A stretch of 30,553 bases of DNA from a virus. The stretch covers positions 1 through 30,553 of IMG/VR virus record IMGVR_UViG_3300009684_000117; one strand, written 5' to 3'. Shown here one piece after another: positions 30,553 to 30,553 of the stretch. The first letter of the stretch is position 1. Each line of letters starts with the position of its first letter. The position numbers were made by a program, and so were the translations under genes. Under the pieces are notes generated by a model, which was not told the origin of the DNA, made no database searches, and worked only from the letters and a program-made list of their open reading frames with translations.

Positions 30553-30553
30553 C

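Noticed and set aside
1-30553. Restriction-modification or toxin-antitoxin defence island
   Set aside because: No restriction endonuclease, toxin or antitoxin family was recognised; the methyltransferase-like genes stand alone among phage replication genes.

Overview
The window is a 30.5-kb segment of an AT-rich double-stranded DNA phage (or an active prophage) of a Bacteroidota host, most likely Flavobacterium-like. The host is inferred from three things: promoters matching the Bacteroidota pattern (TTG, about 20 nt, then TAnnTTTG), A-rich translation starts with little Shine-Dalgarno sequence, and protein families familiar from Bacteroidota phages. These include a BT4734/VirE-type primase with an SF3 helicase, 'LEPQRTN'-type tail fibres and a small 'GVHSKTK' basic protein. 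No integrase, repressor, terminase, portal or capsid gene is visible; the head genes presumably lie beyond the right edge. The long tape measure gene suggests a long-tailed (siphovirus-like) particle.

Layout. (1) 1-794: non-coding block made of three unrelated short-repeat families, ending in a strong promoter; candidate origin or control region. (2) 795-17257: rightward early/middle genes, mostly overlapping by 1-14 nt. They encode two small C5-methyltransferase-like proteins, a YqaJ exonuclease, a candidate ssDNA-binding protein, the primase-helicase, a MazG-like enzyme, a metallophosphoesterase, an SF2 helicase, a VRR-NUC nuclease and many small unknown proteins. One early gene (2781-3029) runs leftward; the region between it and the next rightward gene carries a striking C9/G10 hairpin. 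(3) 17284-17321: bidirectional terminator where the two transcription directions meet. (4) 30486 down to 17383: leftward late genes in the order tape measure, two tail proteins, S74 fibre, small basic protein, BppU-like protein, large fibre, small acidic protein, LamG-like fibre, holin, endolysin with a spanin-like C-terminus, and a DnaQ-type exonuclease.

How it fits together. The early genes supply replication (primase-helicase, ssDNA-binding protein), recombination (YqaJ exonuclease, possibly with the ssDNA-binding protein, plus the SF2 helicase and VRR-NUC), nucleotide-pool control (MazG-like) and possibly DNA modification. The late genes supply tail, host recognition and lysis. Two late promoters share an 11-bp core, TTCGTAACTTT on the minus strand, unlike the TATATTTG/TACATTTG early promoters.

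The most unusual points are the single reading frame that joins a GH24 endolysin to a region with unimolecular-spanin architecture, the repeat-rich left block, the homopolymer hairpin, a possible structured RNA at 2632-2758, a 58-bp duplication of the primase 3' end, and a mosaic set of small gene cassettes at 12.6-13.6 kb with near-identical junctions.
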